NCBI GenBank assembly: GCA_002342585.1
Contig: DDQG01000001.1
Span: forward strand, 1 to 64,000
DNA from: Prevotellaceae bacterium UBA2448
GTDB lineage: Bacteria; Bacteroidota; Bacteroidia; Bacteroidales; Bacteroidaceae
Length of the DNA stretch: 64,000 bases
Reading direction: 5' to 3'
Made by a program: the position numbers and the translations under genes. Of the stretch, positions 52,769-62,595 are shown one piece after another. How positions within the stretch are numbered: the first letter of the stretch is position 1; each line of letters starts with the position of its first letter. Below the pieces are notes generated by a model. It was not told the origin of the DNA, made no database searches, and saw only the letters and a list, made by a program, of their open reading frames with translations.

Positions 52769-54085
52769 TTATTTCCAATCGGTAAGAAGTGTTCTCTTGT
52801 CGAGTACATGTTTTGCCTTACCTGTAGAACGTTCGATATTGCCTGGTTCCTTGATGTGGATGTTTGGTTTGATACCCACCATGCTGACGATGCGGTCGTA
52901 GAGTGGTTTGATGAACGGCATCTGCTTAGCAGGATTTGGTGAGAAGTATTCAGCACGCAATTCTACATCGAGATCGAAAGTGTCTTCGTTGTTCTTGCGA
53001 TCTACAGTAATGAAATACTGTGGAGTAAACACAGGGAACTCTGTTAGCGCAGTTTCTATCTGTGATGGGAATACATTTACACCACGGATGATGAGCATGT
53101 CGTCGCTTCGACCCAGAATCTTTCCAAGTCGTACAGTTGTACGTCCACATTCACACTTGTCGTAGATGAGGTGTGTGAGGTCGCGAGTGCGATAGCGAAG
53201 AATTGGCATTGCTTCTTTGCAGAGTGATGTGAATACCAATTCACCTTCTTCACCTGGTGCTACAGGTTCCAGTGTTTCCGGGTTGATGATTTCAGGATAG
53301 AACATATCCTCAGCGACGTGTGTACCATTCTGGAACAGACATTCACCACCTACACCGGGACCACACATTTCTGTAAGTCCGTAGATGTCAATGGCTTTGA
53401 TATGTAATTTCTTTTCCAACTCACGACGAATACCCCAAGTCCAAGGTTCTGCTCCGAAGAAACCAACGCGCAATTTCAGATCCTCAGCTTTCACATCGTG
53501 ACTGTTTTCAATAACTTCAGCCAAGTGCAGGGCATAGGATGGAGTACAGCAGAGAGCTGTTGTGCCAAAGTCCTTCATCAGCATAATCTGTTTTTCAGAG
53601 TTGCCGGCAGAAATTGGCAACTGAACTGCTCCGCGAGCAAGAGCTCCGTCGTGAGCACCTAATCCTCCTGTGAAAAGTCCGTAGCCGTAAGCAACCTGTA
53701 CAATGTCGCCAGGACCTACATCACCTACAGCCAAAACACGAGCTACACATTCTGCCCACATCTTCAGGTCGTTCTCTGTATATGTGCCAACAACAGGTTT
53801 TCCTGTGGTACCGGAAGAGGCATGAATACGTCGAATCTCACTCTGTGGAACTGCTTGCAGGCCAAACGGATATTCGTCGCGCAAGTCGTGCTTTGTAGTG
53901 AATGGTAACTTGTGAATATCGTCAATGCTACGAATGTCTTCGGGTTTTACACCCATGTGATCCATCTTTTTCTTGTAGAATGGAACATTCTCATAACATC
54001 TTTTTACTGTCTTAATAAGACGTTCAGACTGTAGTTTGCGCATGGATTCTCTGTCCATGCACTCCATCTGGGGATTGTGAATCAT
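52769..54085 (-). CDS. paaK: Phenylacetate-CoA ligase, copy 2
   Basis: A 438-residue ligase with phosphate loop SSGTTGKP at 90-97 and YGLTEMCGPGVGG near 242. Same length as copy 1 but clearly diverged. It is downstream of iorB by 26 bases, an arrangement in which the ligase can re-activate arylacetate or help run the oxidoreductase in reverse. Indoleacetate or phenylacetate are likely substrates. Confidence 0.93.
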   Translation of the reverse strand: MIHNPQMECMDRESMRKLQSERLIKTVKRCYENVPFYKKKMDHMGVKPEDIRSIDDIHKLPFTTKHDLRDEYPFGLQAVPQSEIRRIHASSGTTGKPVVGTYTENDLKMWAECVARVLAVGDVGPGDIVQVAYGYGLFTGGLGAHDGALARGAVQLPISAGNSEKQIMLMKDFGTTALCCTPSYALHLAEVIENSHDVKAEDLKLRVGFFGAEPWTWGIRRELEKKLHIKAIDIYGLTEMCGPGVGGECLFQNGTHVAEDMFYPEIINPETLEPVAPGEEGELVFTSLCKEAMPILRYRTRDLTHLIYDKCECGRTTVRLGKILGRSDDMLIIRGVNVFPSQIETALTEFPVFTPQYFITVDRKNNEDTFDLDVELRAEYFSPNPAKQMPFIKPLYDRIVSMVGIKPNIHIKEPGNIERSTGKAKHVLDKRTLLTDWK

Positions 54086-54111
54086 ATTAGTTACTATATA
54101 ATTTATGGTAT

Positions 54112-54690
54112 TTATTTCTTGCTTGCCTCAACACCCATATCGAATGCTTTGAGGTTTGCCTCAACGATAGCTTCACCTTTGCGGGCAAAGATAACGGAGA
54201 TCGCTTTGCGAAGTTGTTCTACTGTGAGAATCTCGATAAATGGTGCAGCCATACCTAAAAGTACCATGTTGGCACCACGAGCATTTCCTGCATCTTTTGC
54301 TACATCTTCTATATTAAGCTGAACAACAGAAGGCATGCTTGCGAGTTCTGCCATAAGTGCGGTTTCATCGGGATAATCCGGTATATTTACAAATGGTTTG
54401 TTGCTGGTTATGATAGTACCAGATTTTGCCAGATAGGGTAGGTAACGAAGCGATTCCATCGGTTCCATCGATATTACCACATCTGCTCCACCAAGTGAAA
54501 TGAGGTCGGAATAGATTGGGTCGGTAGAGAGACGAAGGTTTGACTGTACATCACCGCCACGCTGACTCATTCCGTGTACTTCTGCCTGCTTGAGGTTAAT
54601 GCCAGCTTCTGTTGCTGCTTCACCTATGATAGTTGCGATAGAGAGGATTCCTTGTCCGCCTACACCGCAGAGTATGATGTCTTTTTTCAT
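54112..54690 (-). CDS. iorB: Indolepyruvate oxidoreductase, beta subunit
   Basis: A 192-residue pyruvate ferredoxin oxidoreductase gamma-type domain. The N-terminal GVGGQGILSIATIIGEAA (residues 8-25) and the QRGGDVQSNLR block are typical of IorB. It overlaps iorA by 4 bases, so the subunits are made together. Confidence 0.93.
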   Translation of the reverse strand: MKKDIILCGVGGQGILSIATIIGEAATEAGINLKQAEVHGMSQRGGDVQSNLRLSTDPIYSDLISLGGADVVISMEPMESLRYLPYLAKSGTIITSNKPFVNIPDYPDETALMAELASMPSVVQLNIEDVAKDAGNARGANMVLLGMAAPFIEILTVEQLRKAISVIFARKGEAIVEANLKAFDMGVEASKK

Positions 54691-56285
54691 TTGTTTGCCT
54701 CCTTTGCTTTCTTTGCCTCACGAGCGTGGCGTGCTGCCGTTTGGATGCACTCACGACGTGGGATGATTACGCTAACTCCGTTGTATTCAATCTCTTCTTT
54801 CAAAATGCGAGTAATCTCTGGCATGTTCTTTGGCAGTGGAACTACTACGCGAACGTGTTCTGGCTCAACACCTAAGCCAAGACAGATAGCCTCGAATTTG
54901 TTGGTGCCTGCAGAATCCTGACCTCCAGTCATACCTGTTGTGAGGTTGTCAGAGATAACTACTGTGATATTTGACTTGTCGTTTACTGCATCGAGCAAAC
55001 CAGTCATACCGCTATGTGTGAATGTAGAGTCTCCGATGATAGCTACAGCAGGGAATAGTCCTGCATCAGCTGCACCCTTTGCCATTGTGATGCTGGCACC
55101 CATATCTACACAAGAAGAAAGACTCTTGAATGGAGGTAAGGCACCGAGTGTGTAACAACCTATATCTCCAAATACACGATAGTCTGGGTATTCAGCCAAT
55201 ACTGCGTTGAGAGCTGCATATACATCGCGGTGACCGCAACCCTGACATAGCTGTGGAGGACGACCTGCGAGATTCTTTGCTGGAGCATATACAGCTCCAC
55301 TCTGCTGACCAAGTGCCTTTGCTACACAATCAGGAGTGAGTTCGCCTGTGCGAGGCAGATCGCCTGTAAGACGCCCCTTTACCTGATATCCTGCTCCAAG
55401 CAGACCTCTCAGACCTTCTTCAACTACTGGCTGACCATCTTCTACTACGAGGATGGCATCATTCTCTGCAGCCAAAGTCTTAATCTTGTCTTCTGGCAGT
55501 GGATACTGGCTTACCTTCAGAATGTTTGCATTGTCGCCAACAACTTCCTTTACATAGTTGTAACCGATACCGCAAGCCACGATGCCTAAACGGTTTTTGC
55601 CACCACACTCAACCTTGTTGTAACGTGAATTTTCACTTGCCTTTATGAATTCAGGCTGTTTGTTCAGAAGGTCAACATATTTTTTGCGTGCAATACCTGG
55701 AAGGAGTACCCACTGGTCAGTGGACGGACTGAGCTTGTTCTCTGCCTTCTGTTCTCCTATTTCTACGGCTGCACGACTGTGAGCCAAACGTGTAACAATG
55801 CGAAGTACTACCGGCACCTTGAGCGCTTCAGAGAAATCAAAAGCGCTGCTAACCATGTCGTATGCTTCCTGCTGGTTGCTTGGTTCGAATACTGGTACCA
55901 ATGCAAATTTTCCATAAAAACGGCTGTCCTGCTCGTTCTGACTACTATGCATAGATGGGTCGTCAGCAGCCAATACGATAAGGCCGCCATTAACACCTGT
56001 AATGGCACTGTTTACAAAAGCATCAGCACAAACATTCATGCCCACATGTTTCATACAAACTAACGCACGTTTTCCTGCGTACGACATACCGAGTGCTGCT
56101 TCCATAGCAGTCTTTTCGTTCGTACACCAACGACTATGAATACCACGCTCGCGAGCTGTGGCATCAGTCTGAATAAACTCCGTGATTTCTGTTGACGGAG
56201 TACCTGGATAAGCATATACTCCGCTCAATCCAGCATGAATGGCGCCCAAGGCAATGGCTTCGTCGCCTAAGAGTAATTTCTTCAT
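54687..56285 (-). CDS. iorA: Indolepyruvate:ferredoxin oxidoreductase, alpha subunit, without ferredoxin tail
   Basis: A 532-residue thiamine-diphosphate enzyme. The pyrimidine-binding part (YAYPGTPSTEITEF) is at the N-terminus, and the TPP part lies near 395-445 (GDIGCYTLGALPP, GDSTFTHSGMTGL). LCQGCGHRDVY near 345 holds two cysteines. Many archaeal and bacterial IorA have about 80 further residues with two FeS clusters; here the protein stops soon after SVIIPRRECIQTA. It converts aryl-pyruvates and CoA to aryl-acetyl-CoA. Electrons must leave by another FeS protein or FeS subunit. Confidence 0.92.
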   Translation of the reverse strand: MKKLLLGDEAIALGAIHAGLSGVYAYPGTPSTEITEFIQTDATARERGIHSRWCTNEKTAMEAALGMSYAGKRALVCMKHVGMNVCADAFVNSAITGVNGGLIVLAADDPSMHSSQNEQDSRFYGKFALVPVFEPSNQQEAYDMVSSAFDFSEALKVPVVLRIVTRLAHSRAAVEIGEQKAENKLSPSTDQWVLLPGIARKKYVDLLNKQPEFIKASENSRYNKVECGGKNRLGIVACGIGYNYVKEVVGDNANILKVSQYPLPEDKIKTLAAENDAILVVEDGQPVVEEGLRGLLGAGYQVKGRLTGDLPRTGELTPDCVAKALGQQSGAVYAPAKNLAGRPPQLCQGCGHRDVYAALNAVLAEYPDYRVFGDIGCYTLGALPPFKSLSSCVDMGASITMAKGAADAGLFPAVAIIGDSTFTHSGMTGLLDAVNDKSNITVVISDNLTTGMTGGQDSAGTNKFEAICLGLGVEPEHVRVVVPLPKNMPEITRILKEEIEYNGVSVIIPRRECIQTAARHAREAKKAKEANK

Positions 56286-56476
56286 CTTTATATCGATATT
56301 TCAACTAATTTCGCGAAAACACAAAATCGCCGCGAATTTACGAAAATCTTCCAAAACGTGCACTAAACAAGTCAATAATTATTAAAATTCTCTTATTTCA
56401 GTGACTTTTTTCCAGTTGTTTTGTGCATTATGTGACATTTTTGGTTTTTTTATTATTAATGTTTGAAAGGAAAGTT

Positions 56477-56484
56477 GTACATTT
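56477..56484 (+). promoter_or_regulatory. ilv operon promoter box
   Basis: TACATTTG fits TAnnTTTG, 27 bases before the ilvD start. No leader peptide rich in Leu, Ile or Val codons is seen, so classical attenuation is unlikely. Confidence 0.5.
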
Positions 56485-56510
56485 GCACGCAAAATAAAAA
56501 AGGTATAAAG

Positions 56511-58313
56511 ATGAAAAATCAATTACGTAGTTCCGTTTGCACTGAAGGACGTCGAATGGCAGGTGCCAGAGCGTTGTGGGTTGCAAACGGTATGAAACGT
56601 GAACAGTTCGGTAAACCAATCATCGCTATTGTAAACTCGTTCACACAGTTCGTACCAGGACATACGCATCTGCATGAAGCAGGTCAGATAGTTAAGGCAG
56701 AAATTGAAAGACTCGGTTGCTATGCAGCTGAGTTTAATACTATTGCTATTGACGATGGTATTGCAATGGGACACGATGGTATGTTGTACAGCCTTCCTTC
56801 TCGTGATATCATTGCTGACTCTGTTGAGTATATGTGTAATGCTCACAAGGCAGATGCAATGGTTTGTATCTCAAACTGCGATAAGATTACTCCTGGTATG
56901 TTGATGGCTGCTATGCGTCTTAATATACCAGCTGTATTTGTCAGTGGCGGACCAATGGAGGCTGGAGTTTATAAAGGCGAAAATCTCGACTTGATTGCAG
57001 CAATGGTTAAGGGTGCCGACCCAACTGTTAGCGATGCAGAACTTGCAGAGGTAGAAGACAGAGCATGCCCTGGATGCGGATGTTGTTCAGGTATGTTTAC
57101 TGCCAACTCAATGAATAACCTGACAGAGGCTATCGGACTTAGTCTTCCTGGAAATGGTACTATTTTAGCTACACATGTTAACCGTGTAGAACTCATGAAG
57201 GCAGCAGCTCGTCAGATTGTGAAGAATGCGTTTGCTTACTACGAAGATGGCGATGAAAGCGTGTTGCCACGAAGCATCGCAACTCGTCAGTCATTCCTCA
57301 ATGCAATGACTCTTGATATAGCAATGGGAGCTTCTACAAATACTGTTCTTCATCTTTTGGCTGTTGCTCAAGAGGCTGGGGTAGATTTCACTATGAAAGA
57401 TATAGATGCACTCTCTCGTAAGACTCCATTCCTCGTAAAACTGGCTCCAAACAGTCAGAAGTATAGTGTGCAGGAGTTTGGTCGTGCAGGTGGTGTGTTG
57501 GGCTTGCTTGGCGAATTGAACAAAGGCGGACTCATCGATACAAGCCTGAAACGCGTGAATGGTGCAACTATCGCTGAGGATATAGAGAAATACAGCGTTC
57601 TGAAAGCTAATGTTGACCCAGAGGCAAAACGTATCTACTCAAGTGCTCCTGCTGGTAAGTTCTGTAACAAACTTGGTGCACAGAATACTAACTACGAAAC
57701 TCTTGATACAGACCGTGAGAATGGTTGTATCCGTGATATAGAACATGCATACACTAAGGATGGCGGTATGGCTATTCTATTCGGAAATATCGCTCAGGAC
57801 GGTTGTGTAGTAAAGACTGCCGGAGTAGATGAAAGCATATGGAAGTTTGCAGGCCCTGCTGTAGTTTTCGATAGTCAGGAAGATGCTTGCGAAGGAATCC
57901 TTGGAGGTAAGGTAAAGAAGGGTGATGTAGTTGTTATTACTCACGAAGGACCAAAGGGCGGTCCTGGTATGCAGGAAATGCTTTATCCTACATCATATAT
58001 AAAGAGTATGCATATGGGTAAGGAATGTGCGTTGATTACCGATGGACGTTTTTCTGGAGGAACTTCAGGACTTTCTATCGGACATATCTCTCCGGAGGCA
58101 GCCAATGGCGGTAACATCGGAAAGATTGTTGATGGAGATATTATTGAAATTGACATTCCTAATAGAAGCATAAATGTGCGCTTGTCGGACGAAGAACTCG
58201 CAGCGCGTCCACAACAACCGCTGAAACGCAAACGTGTAGTATCGAAGGCTTTGAGAGCATATGCACAGAGTGTTTCGAGTGCAGATAAGGGTGGTGTAAG
58301 AATTATTGACTGA
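56511..58313 (+). CDS. ilvD: Dihydroxy-acid dehydratase
   Basis: 600 residues from the ATG at 56511; an in-frame ATG at 56463 lies before the promoter box. FeS cysteines are C123 (SNCDKITPG) and C186 with neighbours (CPGCGCCSGMFTANSM). Full length. It dehydrates dihydroxy-isovalerate and dihydroxy-methylvalerate. First gene of ilvD-B-N-C; the ilvB start follows after one base. Confidence 0.96.
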   Translation: MKNQLRSSVCTEGRRMAGARALWVANGMKREQFGKPIIAIVNSFTQFVPGHTHLHEAGQIVKAEIERLGCYAAEFNTIAIDDGIAMGHDGMLYSLPSRDIIADSVEYMCNAHKADAMVCISNCDKITPGMLMAAMRLNIPAVFVSGGPMEAGVYKGENLDLIAAMVKGADPTVSDAELAEVEDRACPGCGCCSGMFTANSMNNLTEAIGLSLPGNGTILATHVNRVELMKAAARQIVKNAFAYYEDGDESVLPRSIATRQSFLNAMTLDIAMGASTNTVLHLLAVAQEAGVDFTMKDIDALSRKTPFLVKLAPNSQKYSVQEFGRAGGVLGLLGELNKGGLIDTSLKRVNGATIAEDIEKYSVLKANVDPEAKRIYSSAPAGKFCNKLGAQNTNYETLDTDRENGCIRDIEHAYTKDGGMAILFGNIAQDGCVVKTAGVDESIWKFAGPAVVFDSQEDACEGILGGKVKKGDVVVITHEGPKGGPGMQEMLYPTSYIKSMHMGKECALITDGRFSGGTSGLSIGHISPEAANGGNIGKIVDGDIIEIDIPNRSINVRLSDEELAARPQQPLKRKRVVSKALRAYAQSVSSADKGGVRIID

Positions 58314-58314
58314 T

Positions 58315-60015
58315 ATGGAAAAAATAACTGGTGCAGAGGCTATGATGCGCGCCCTTGAAAATGAGGGTGTAGATATATTGTTTGGCTATCCTGGTGGATC
58401 TATAATGCCAACTTATGATGCATTGTACGACCATAAGAAAACACTGAATCATATTTTAGTTCGTCACGAACAAGGTGCTGTGCATGCTGCACAGGGCTAT
58501 GCTCGTGTAAGTGGAAAAGTAGGATGTGCAATCGTTACGAGTGGTCCCGGTGCTACAAATACAATTACAGGTATTGCAGATGCGATGATTGACTCCACTC
58601 CTCTGGTTGTCATTGCTGGACAGGTAGGAGTTGCAATGCTTGGAACAGATGCTTTTCAGGAGGTCGATGTAGTAGGTGTTACGTCGCCAATCAGCAAGTG
58701 GAGCTACCAGATTCGTCGTGCCGAGGATATAGCATGGGCTGTGGCTCGCGCTTTCTACATAGCAAAGAGCGGACGCCCGGGTCCTGTAGTTCTTGATTTC
58801 GCAAAGAATGCTCAGACAGGTATGGTGGAATATGAACCAGCGAAGGCTGATTTCATACGTTCGTACGATCCAGATCCTGATTTAAATGAGGAGGAAATCC
58901 GTGAAGCAGCTAAGATGATAAACGAAAGCGTAAAACCTTTCGTGCTCGTCGGACAAGGTGTAGAATTGGGCAATGCCCGTGAAGAACTGAAGGCATTCCT
59001 GGAAAAAGCAGATATGCCTTGTGGAACTACGTTCCTCGGACTTAGTGCTATCGAGAGCGACCATCGACTAAACAAGGGAATCCTTGGTATGCATGGAAAT
59101 CTTGGTCCAAATGTGATGACCAACAAATGCGACCTGCTCATTGCTGTAGGTATGCGTTTCGACGACCGTGTTACTGGTAATCTTGCTACTTATGCAAAAC
59201 AAGCAAAGATAATACATTTCGATATAGATCGTTCTGAGTTTAACAAGAACGTAAAGGTAAATCTCTCTGTTCATGGTGACTGTAAGAAGTCTCTTGCAGC
59301 AGTAACAAAATTGCTTGACAAGGCTACTCATACATCTTGGATTGATGGATTTAAGCCATACGAAGAAAAAGAATACCAGAAGGTAATAGATAAGGCTCTT
59401 CATCCTACAGAAGGCCCATTGCTGATGGGTGAAGTAATTCGCAAAGTGAGCGAGGCTACTAATAATGCTGGCATCATGGTTACTGATGTGGGTCAGAACC
59501 AACTTTTCGCTTGTCGCTACTTTAAGTTTACGAAGGCTCGTTCTGTAGTTACATCAGGTGGACTTGGCACGATGGGATTCGGTATTCCTGCTGCCATTGG
59601 TGCTACCTTCGGAGCTCCTGACCGCACTGTTTGCCTCTTTGTAGGTGATGGTGGTTTGCAGATGACTATTCAGGAGTTTGGTACAATCATGGAACAGGGC
59701 GCTCCTGTGAAGATGATTCTTCTCAATAACAACTACCTTGGAAATGTGCGTCAGTGGCAAGAGATGTTTTTCTCTCACCGCTATTCGTTCACTCCTATGC
59801 TTAATCCTAACTACGAACTTATAGCTAAGGGCTATGGCATACCAGCAAAGACAGTTGTGGAGCGTAGCGAACTGGACGCAGCCATTAAGGAGATGCTTGC
59901 CACTCCAGGTCCATACCTCCTGCAGTGTGCCATTATGGAGGAAGACAATGTGATGCCAATGGTACCTCCAGGTGCAAATATTGACGAAATGATTTTGGAA
60001 TATAAATCTAAATAG
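58315..60015 (+). CDS. ilvB: Acetolactate synthase, large subunit
   Basis: 566 residues from the ATG at 58315; a TTG at 58306 that overlaps ilvD is less likely. TPP-enzyme blocks are GYPGGSIMPTYDAL, RHEQGAVHAAQGYAR (catalytic glutamate) and GDGGLQMTIQEF with NNNYLGNVRQWQ near 445-485. It joins two pyruvates, or pyruvate and oxobutyrate. Confidence 0.96.
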   Translation: MEKITGAEAMMRALENEGVDILFGYPGGSIMPTYDALYDHKKTLNHILVRHEQGAVHAAQGYARVSGKVGCAIVTSGPGATNTITGIADAMIDSTPLVVIAGQVGVAMLGTDAFQEVDVVGVTSPISKWSYQIRRAEDIAWAVARAFYIAKSGRPGPVVLDFAKNAQTGMVEYEPAKADFIRSYDPDPDLNEEEIREAAKMINESVKPFVLVGQGVELGNAREELKAFLEKADMPCGTTFLGLSAIESDHRLNKGILGMHGNLGPNVMTNKCDLLIAVGMRFDDRVTGNLATYAKQAKIIHFDIDRSEFNKNVKVNLSVHGDCKKSLAAVTKLLDKATHTSWIDGFKPYEEKEYQKVIDKALHPTEGPLLMGEVIRKVSEATNNAGIMVTDVGQNQLFACRYFKFTKARSVVTSGGLGTMGFGIPAAIGATFGAPDRTVCLFVGDGGLQMTIQEFGTIMEQGAPVKMILLNNNYLGNVRQWQEMFFSHRYSFTPMLNPNYELIAKGYGIPAKTVVERSELDAAIKEMLATPGPYLLQCAIMEEDNVMPMVPPGANIDEMILEYKSK

Positions 60016-60043
60016 AACTCATCATTAATAATATAATGTAAAA

Positions 60044-60706
60044 ATGGCTTTTGGTGGTCAGTGTGGTGAATGCACAGAATGCGGCAAATGCGAAAGGCTG
60101 CTGAATGGTCAGACAAACGATGATTCTATAAAGAAGGAAGAAAAGAAAATGGAACAAGACAACAGCGTAAGGCTCTACACATTTATTATATATAGTGAGA
60201 ACGTACCTGGCCTTTTGAGTCAGATTACTGCCGTTTACACTCGGCGACAGGTAAATATCGAGTCGCTCAATGTATGTGCGTCGAGCACTCCTGGTGCACA
60301 TAAGTACACCATTACTGCTTACTGCACTCGTACAATGGCAGAGATGCTTACGAAGCAAATAGAAAAGAAAATTGATGTCTTGCAGGCAAATGTTTTCACT
60401 GATGACGACATCTTCATCAACGAGACATGTCTGTTGAAAATCAGTACTCCTATCATGCTTGAGAATAAAGATGTATGTCGTATGGTGCGTTTGCATCAGG
60501 CTCATATTGTTGAGGTAAACTCCATTTACGCAACAATTGAGAAGACCGGCATTACATCAGATATTCTTTCACTCTACGATTCATTGAAGACACTCGGTTG
60601 TGTACTGCAGTTTGTACGTTCTGGACGAATCTGTATCACAAAGGACTACACGGAACATCTGGATGAATACCTTGCAGACAGAGAGAAAAAACGTAATGCG
60701 AAATAA
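60044..60706 (+). CDS. ilvN: Acetolactate synthase, small subunit, with a possible Cys4 N-terminal extension
   Basis: The ACT core starts near MEQDNSVRLYTF (ATG at 60149; 185 residues), normal for IlvN. An in-frame ATG at 60044, in an equally A-rich context, adds 35 residues that contain CGECTECGKC, a C-x2-C-x2-C-x2-C pattern able to hold a zinc ion or FeS cluster. No stop or second start signal interrupts it. The core binds valine and regulates IlvB. Which start is used, and whether the extension is real, cannot be decided by reading alone. Confidence 0.8.
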   Translation: MAFGGQCGECTECGKCERLLNGQTNDDSIKKEEKKMEQDNSVRLYTFIIYSENVPGLLSQITAVYTRRQVNIESLNVCASSTPGAHKYTITAYCTRTMAEMLTKQIEKKIDVLQANVFTDDDIFINETCLLKISTPIMLENKDVCRMVRLHQAHIVEVNSIYATIEKTGITSDILSLYDSLKTLGCVLQFVRSGRICITKDYTEHLDEYLADREKKRNAK

Positions 60707-60749
60707 CGATATAAAATCAAATAATAATCCTTTTTAAAAAACAAAACAA

Positions 60750-61793
60750 ATGGCAAAAATGAATTTTGGCGGTGTTATCGAAGAAGTGATAACACGCGAA
60801 GAGTTTCCACTTGAGAAAGCTCGTGAAGTATTGAAGAATGAAACAATCGCAGTAATCGGTTATGGCGTACAGGGACCTGGTCAGGCTTGTAACCTCCGTG
60901 ACAATGGTTTCAACGTAATTGTTGGTCAGCGTCAGGGTAAGACATTCGAGAAAGCTAAAGCTGACGGATGGGTACCAGGTGAAACTCTTTTCTCAATCGA
61001 AGAAGCAGCTGATAAGGGTACAATCGTAATGTGTCTTCTTTCTGATGCAGCTGTGATGTCTGTATGGCCAACACTCCAGAAGTATCTTACTCCAGGTAAG
61101 GCTCTCTATTTCTCTCACGGATTTGCTATCACTTGGAACGATCGTACAGGTTGTGTTCCTTCAAAGGACATCGACGTTATCATGGTAGCTCCAAAGGGTT
61201 CTGGTACATCTCTCCGTACTATGTTCCTCGAGGGTCGTGGTCTTAACTCTTCTTATGCAGTATATAACGACGCAACTGGTCGTGCTCTTGAGCGTACACT
61301 TGCTCTGGGTATCGGTATCGGTTCTGGTTATATGTTCGAAACTACATTCCAGCGTGAGGCTACTTCAGACCTTACTGGTGAGCGTGGTTCACTCATGGGT
61401 GCTATTCAGGGACTTCTCCTTGCTCAGTATGAGGTTCTCCGTGAGAACGGTCACACTCCTTCTGAGGCATTCAATGAGACAGTTGAAGAGCTCACTCAGT
61501 CATTGATGCCTCTCTTCGCTGCTAAGGGTATGGACTGGATGTATGCTAACTGTTCTACAACAGCACAGCGCGGTGCTCTTGACTGGTATCCACGTTTCCA
61601 CGATGCTATCAAGCCTGTTGTTCAGCAGCTCTATGATTCAGTAAAGTGCGGTAACGAGGCTCAGATTTCTATCGACGCTAACTCAAAGCCTGACTACCGC
61701 GTAGGTCTTGAGAAAGAACTTGCAGCTCTTCACAACTCAGAGATGTGGCGTACAGCTGAGGTAGTTCGTCAGCTTCGTCCTGAAAACAACTAA
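60750..61793 (+). CDS. ilvC: Ketol-acid reductoisomerase
   Basis: A 347-residue class I KARI. The Rossmann part begins AVIGYGVQGPGQACNL near residue 34, and the C-terminal all-helical domain has FETTFQREATSDLTGERG. It isomerises and reduces acetolactate. Some Bacteroidota carry an acyl-ACP thioesterase between ilvN and ilvC; none is here. Confidence 0.96.
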   Translation: MAKMNFGGVIEEVITREEFPLEKAREVLKNETIAVIGYGVQGPGQACNLRDNGFNVIVGQRQGKTFEKAKADGWVPGETLFSIEEAADKGTIVMCLLSDAAVMSVWPTLQKYLTPGKALYFSHGFAITWNDRTGCVPSKDIDVIMVAPKGSGTSLRTMFLEGRGLNSSYAVYNDATGRALERTLALGIGIGSGYMFETTFQREATSDLTGERGSLMGAIQGLLLAQYEVLRENGHTPSEAFNETVEELTQSLMPLFAAKGMDWMYANCSTTAQRGALDWYPRFHDAIKPVVQQLYDSVKCGNEAQISIDANSKPDYRVGLEKELAALHNSEMWRTAEVVRQLRPENN

Positions 61794-61807
61794 TCAGTTA
61801 TAATTCG

Positions 61808-61846
61808 GTTCCAGAAAGTTCATGCTTGCATAACTTTCTGGAACTT
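61808..61846 (+). terminator. Terminator-like hairpin after ilvC
   Basis: GTTCCAGAAAGTT and AACTTTCTGGAAC pair perfectly over 13 bases around an 11-base loop; only scattered T's follow, so it may be weak or an RNA-stabilising end. Confidence 0.7.
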
Positions 61847-61878
61847 ATTGTTTAACCATTAAATAAATTAAAAGTATT

Positions 61879-62538
61879 ATGAAAAAGTATCTGGCAGAAT
61901 TAGTTGGTACATTCGTACTTACTCTTCTTGGTTGCGGCGCTGCCGTATCTCTTGGATGTGCAGAATCAAACACAGCTGCTGTAGTTGGTACAGCTATAGC
62001 TTTCGGTCTTTCTGTTGTAGCTATGGCTTACACTATCGGTGGTATTTCAGGTTGTCACATCAACCCAGCTATCACACTTGGATGCCTTATCTCAAAGCGT
62101 ATCAGCGCTAAGGATGCATGCGGTTATTGGATTTCTCAGTTCATCGGTGGTATCCTTGCTGGTGCTCTCCTCGTTTACATGTATGGTGCTGAGTCTGGTC
62201 TTGGTGCTAACGGCATTGCAGGTTGTGGAAATGATGTATGCAAAGCAATCATCATTGAAGCAGTGCTCACTGCTCTCTTCGTTCTCGTAGTTCTTGGTTC
62301 TACAGACGCAAAGAAGGGTGCTGGCAACTTTGCAGGTCTTGCAATCGGTCTTTCGCTCATCCTTATCCACCTTGTAGGCATTCACTTCACAGGAACTTCT
62401 GTTAACCCAGCACGTTCTCTTGGTCCTGCTCTCTTTGCTTGTGGTGATGCTCTTGCAAACGTATGGGTATTCATCGTTGGTCCATTCGTAGGTGCTGTTA
62501 TCGCAGCATGCTGCTGGAAGATTGTTGGCGAAGAATAA
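61879..62538 (+). CDS. Aquaporin family (MIP) channel
   Basis: A 219-residue MIP channel with six membrane segments and both NPA motifs: HINPAITLG (N62-P63-A64) and SVNPARSLG near 175-177. Aromatic and small residues next to the pores suggest a water-selective AqpZ type rather than a glycerol channel. It follows the ilv operon but has its own terminator. Confidence 0.92.
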   Translation: MKKYLAELVGTFVLTLLGCGAAVSLGCAESNTAAVVGTAIAFGLSVVAMAYTIGGISGCHINPAITLGCLISKRISAKDACGYWISQFIGGILAGALLVYMYGAESGLGANGIAGCGNDVCKAIIIEAVLTALFVLVVLGSTDAKKGAGNFAGLAIGLSLILIHLVGIHFTGTSVNPARSLGPALFACGDALANVWVFIVGPFVGAVIAACCWKIVGEE

Positions 62539-62558
62539 GATTACACAATAAGCATAAT

Positions 62559-62595
62559 AAAAGGCTTGACTTCAGTGTCAAGCCTTTGTTTTTTA
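62559..62595. terminator. Bidirectional terminator
   Basis: AAAGGCTTGAC and GTCAAGCCTTT pair around TTCAGT, followed by T-rich sequence, between aquaporin and the convergent regulator. Confidence 0.85.
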
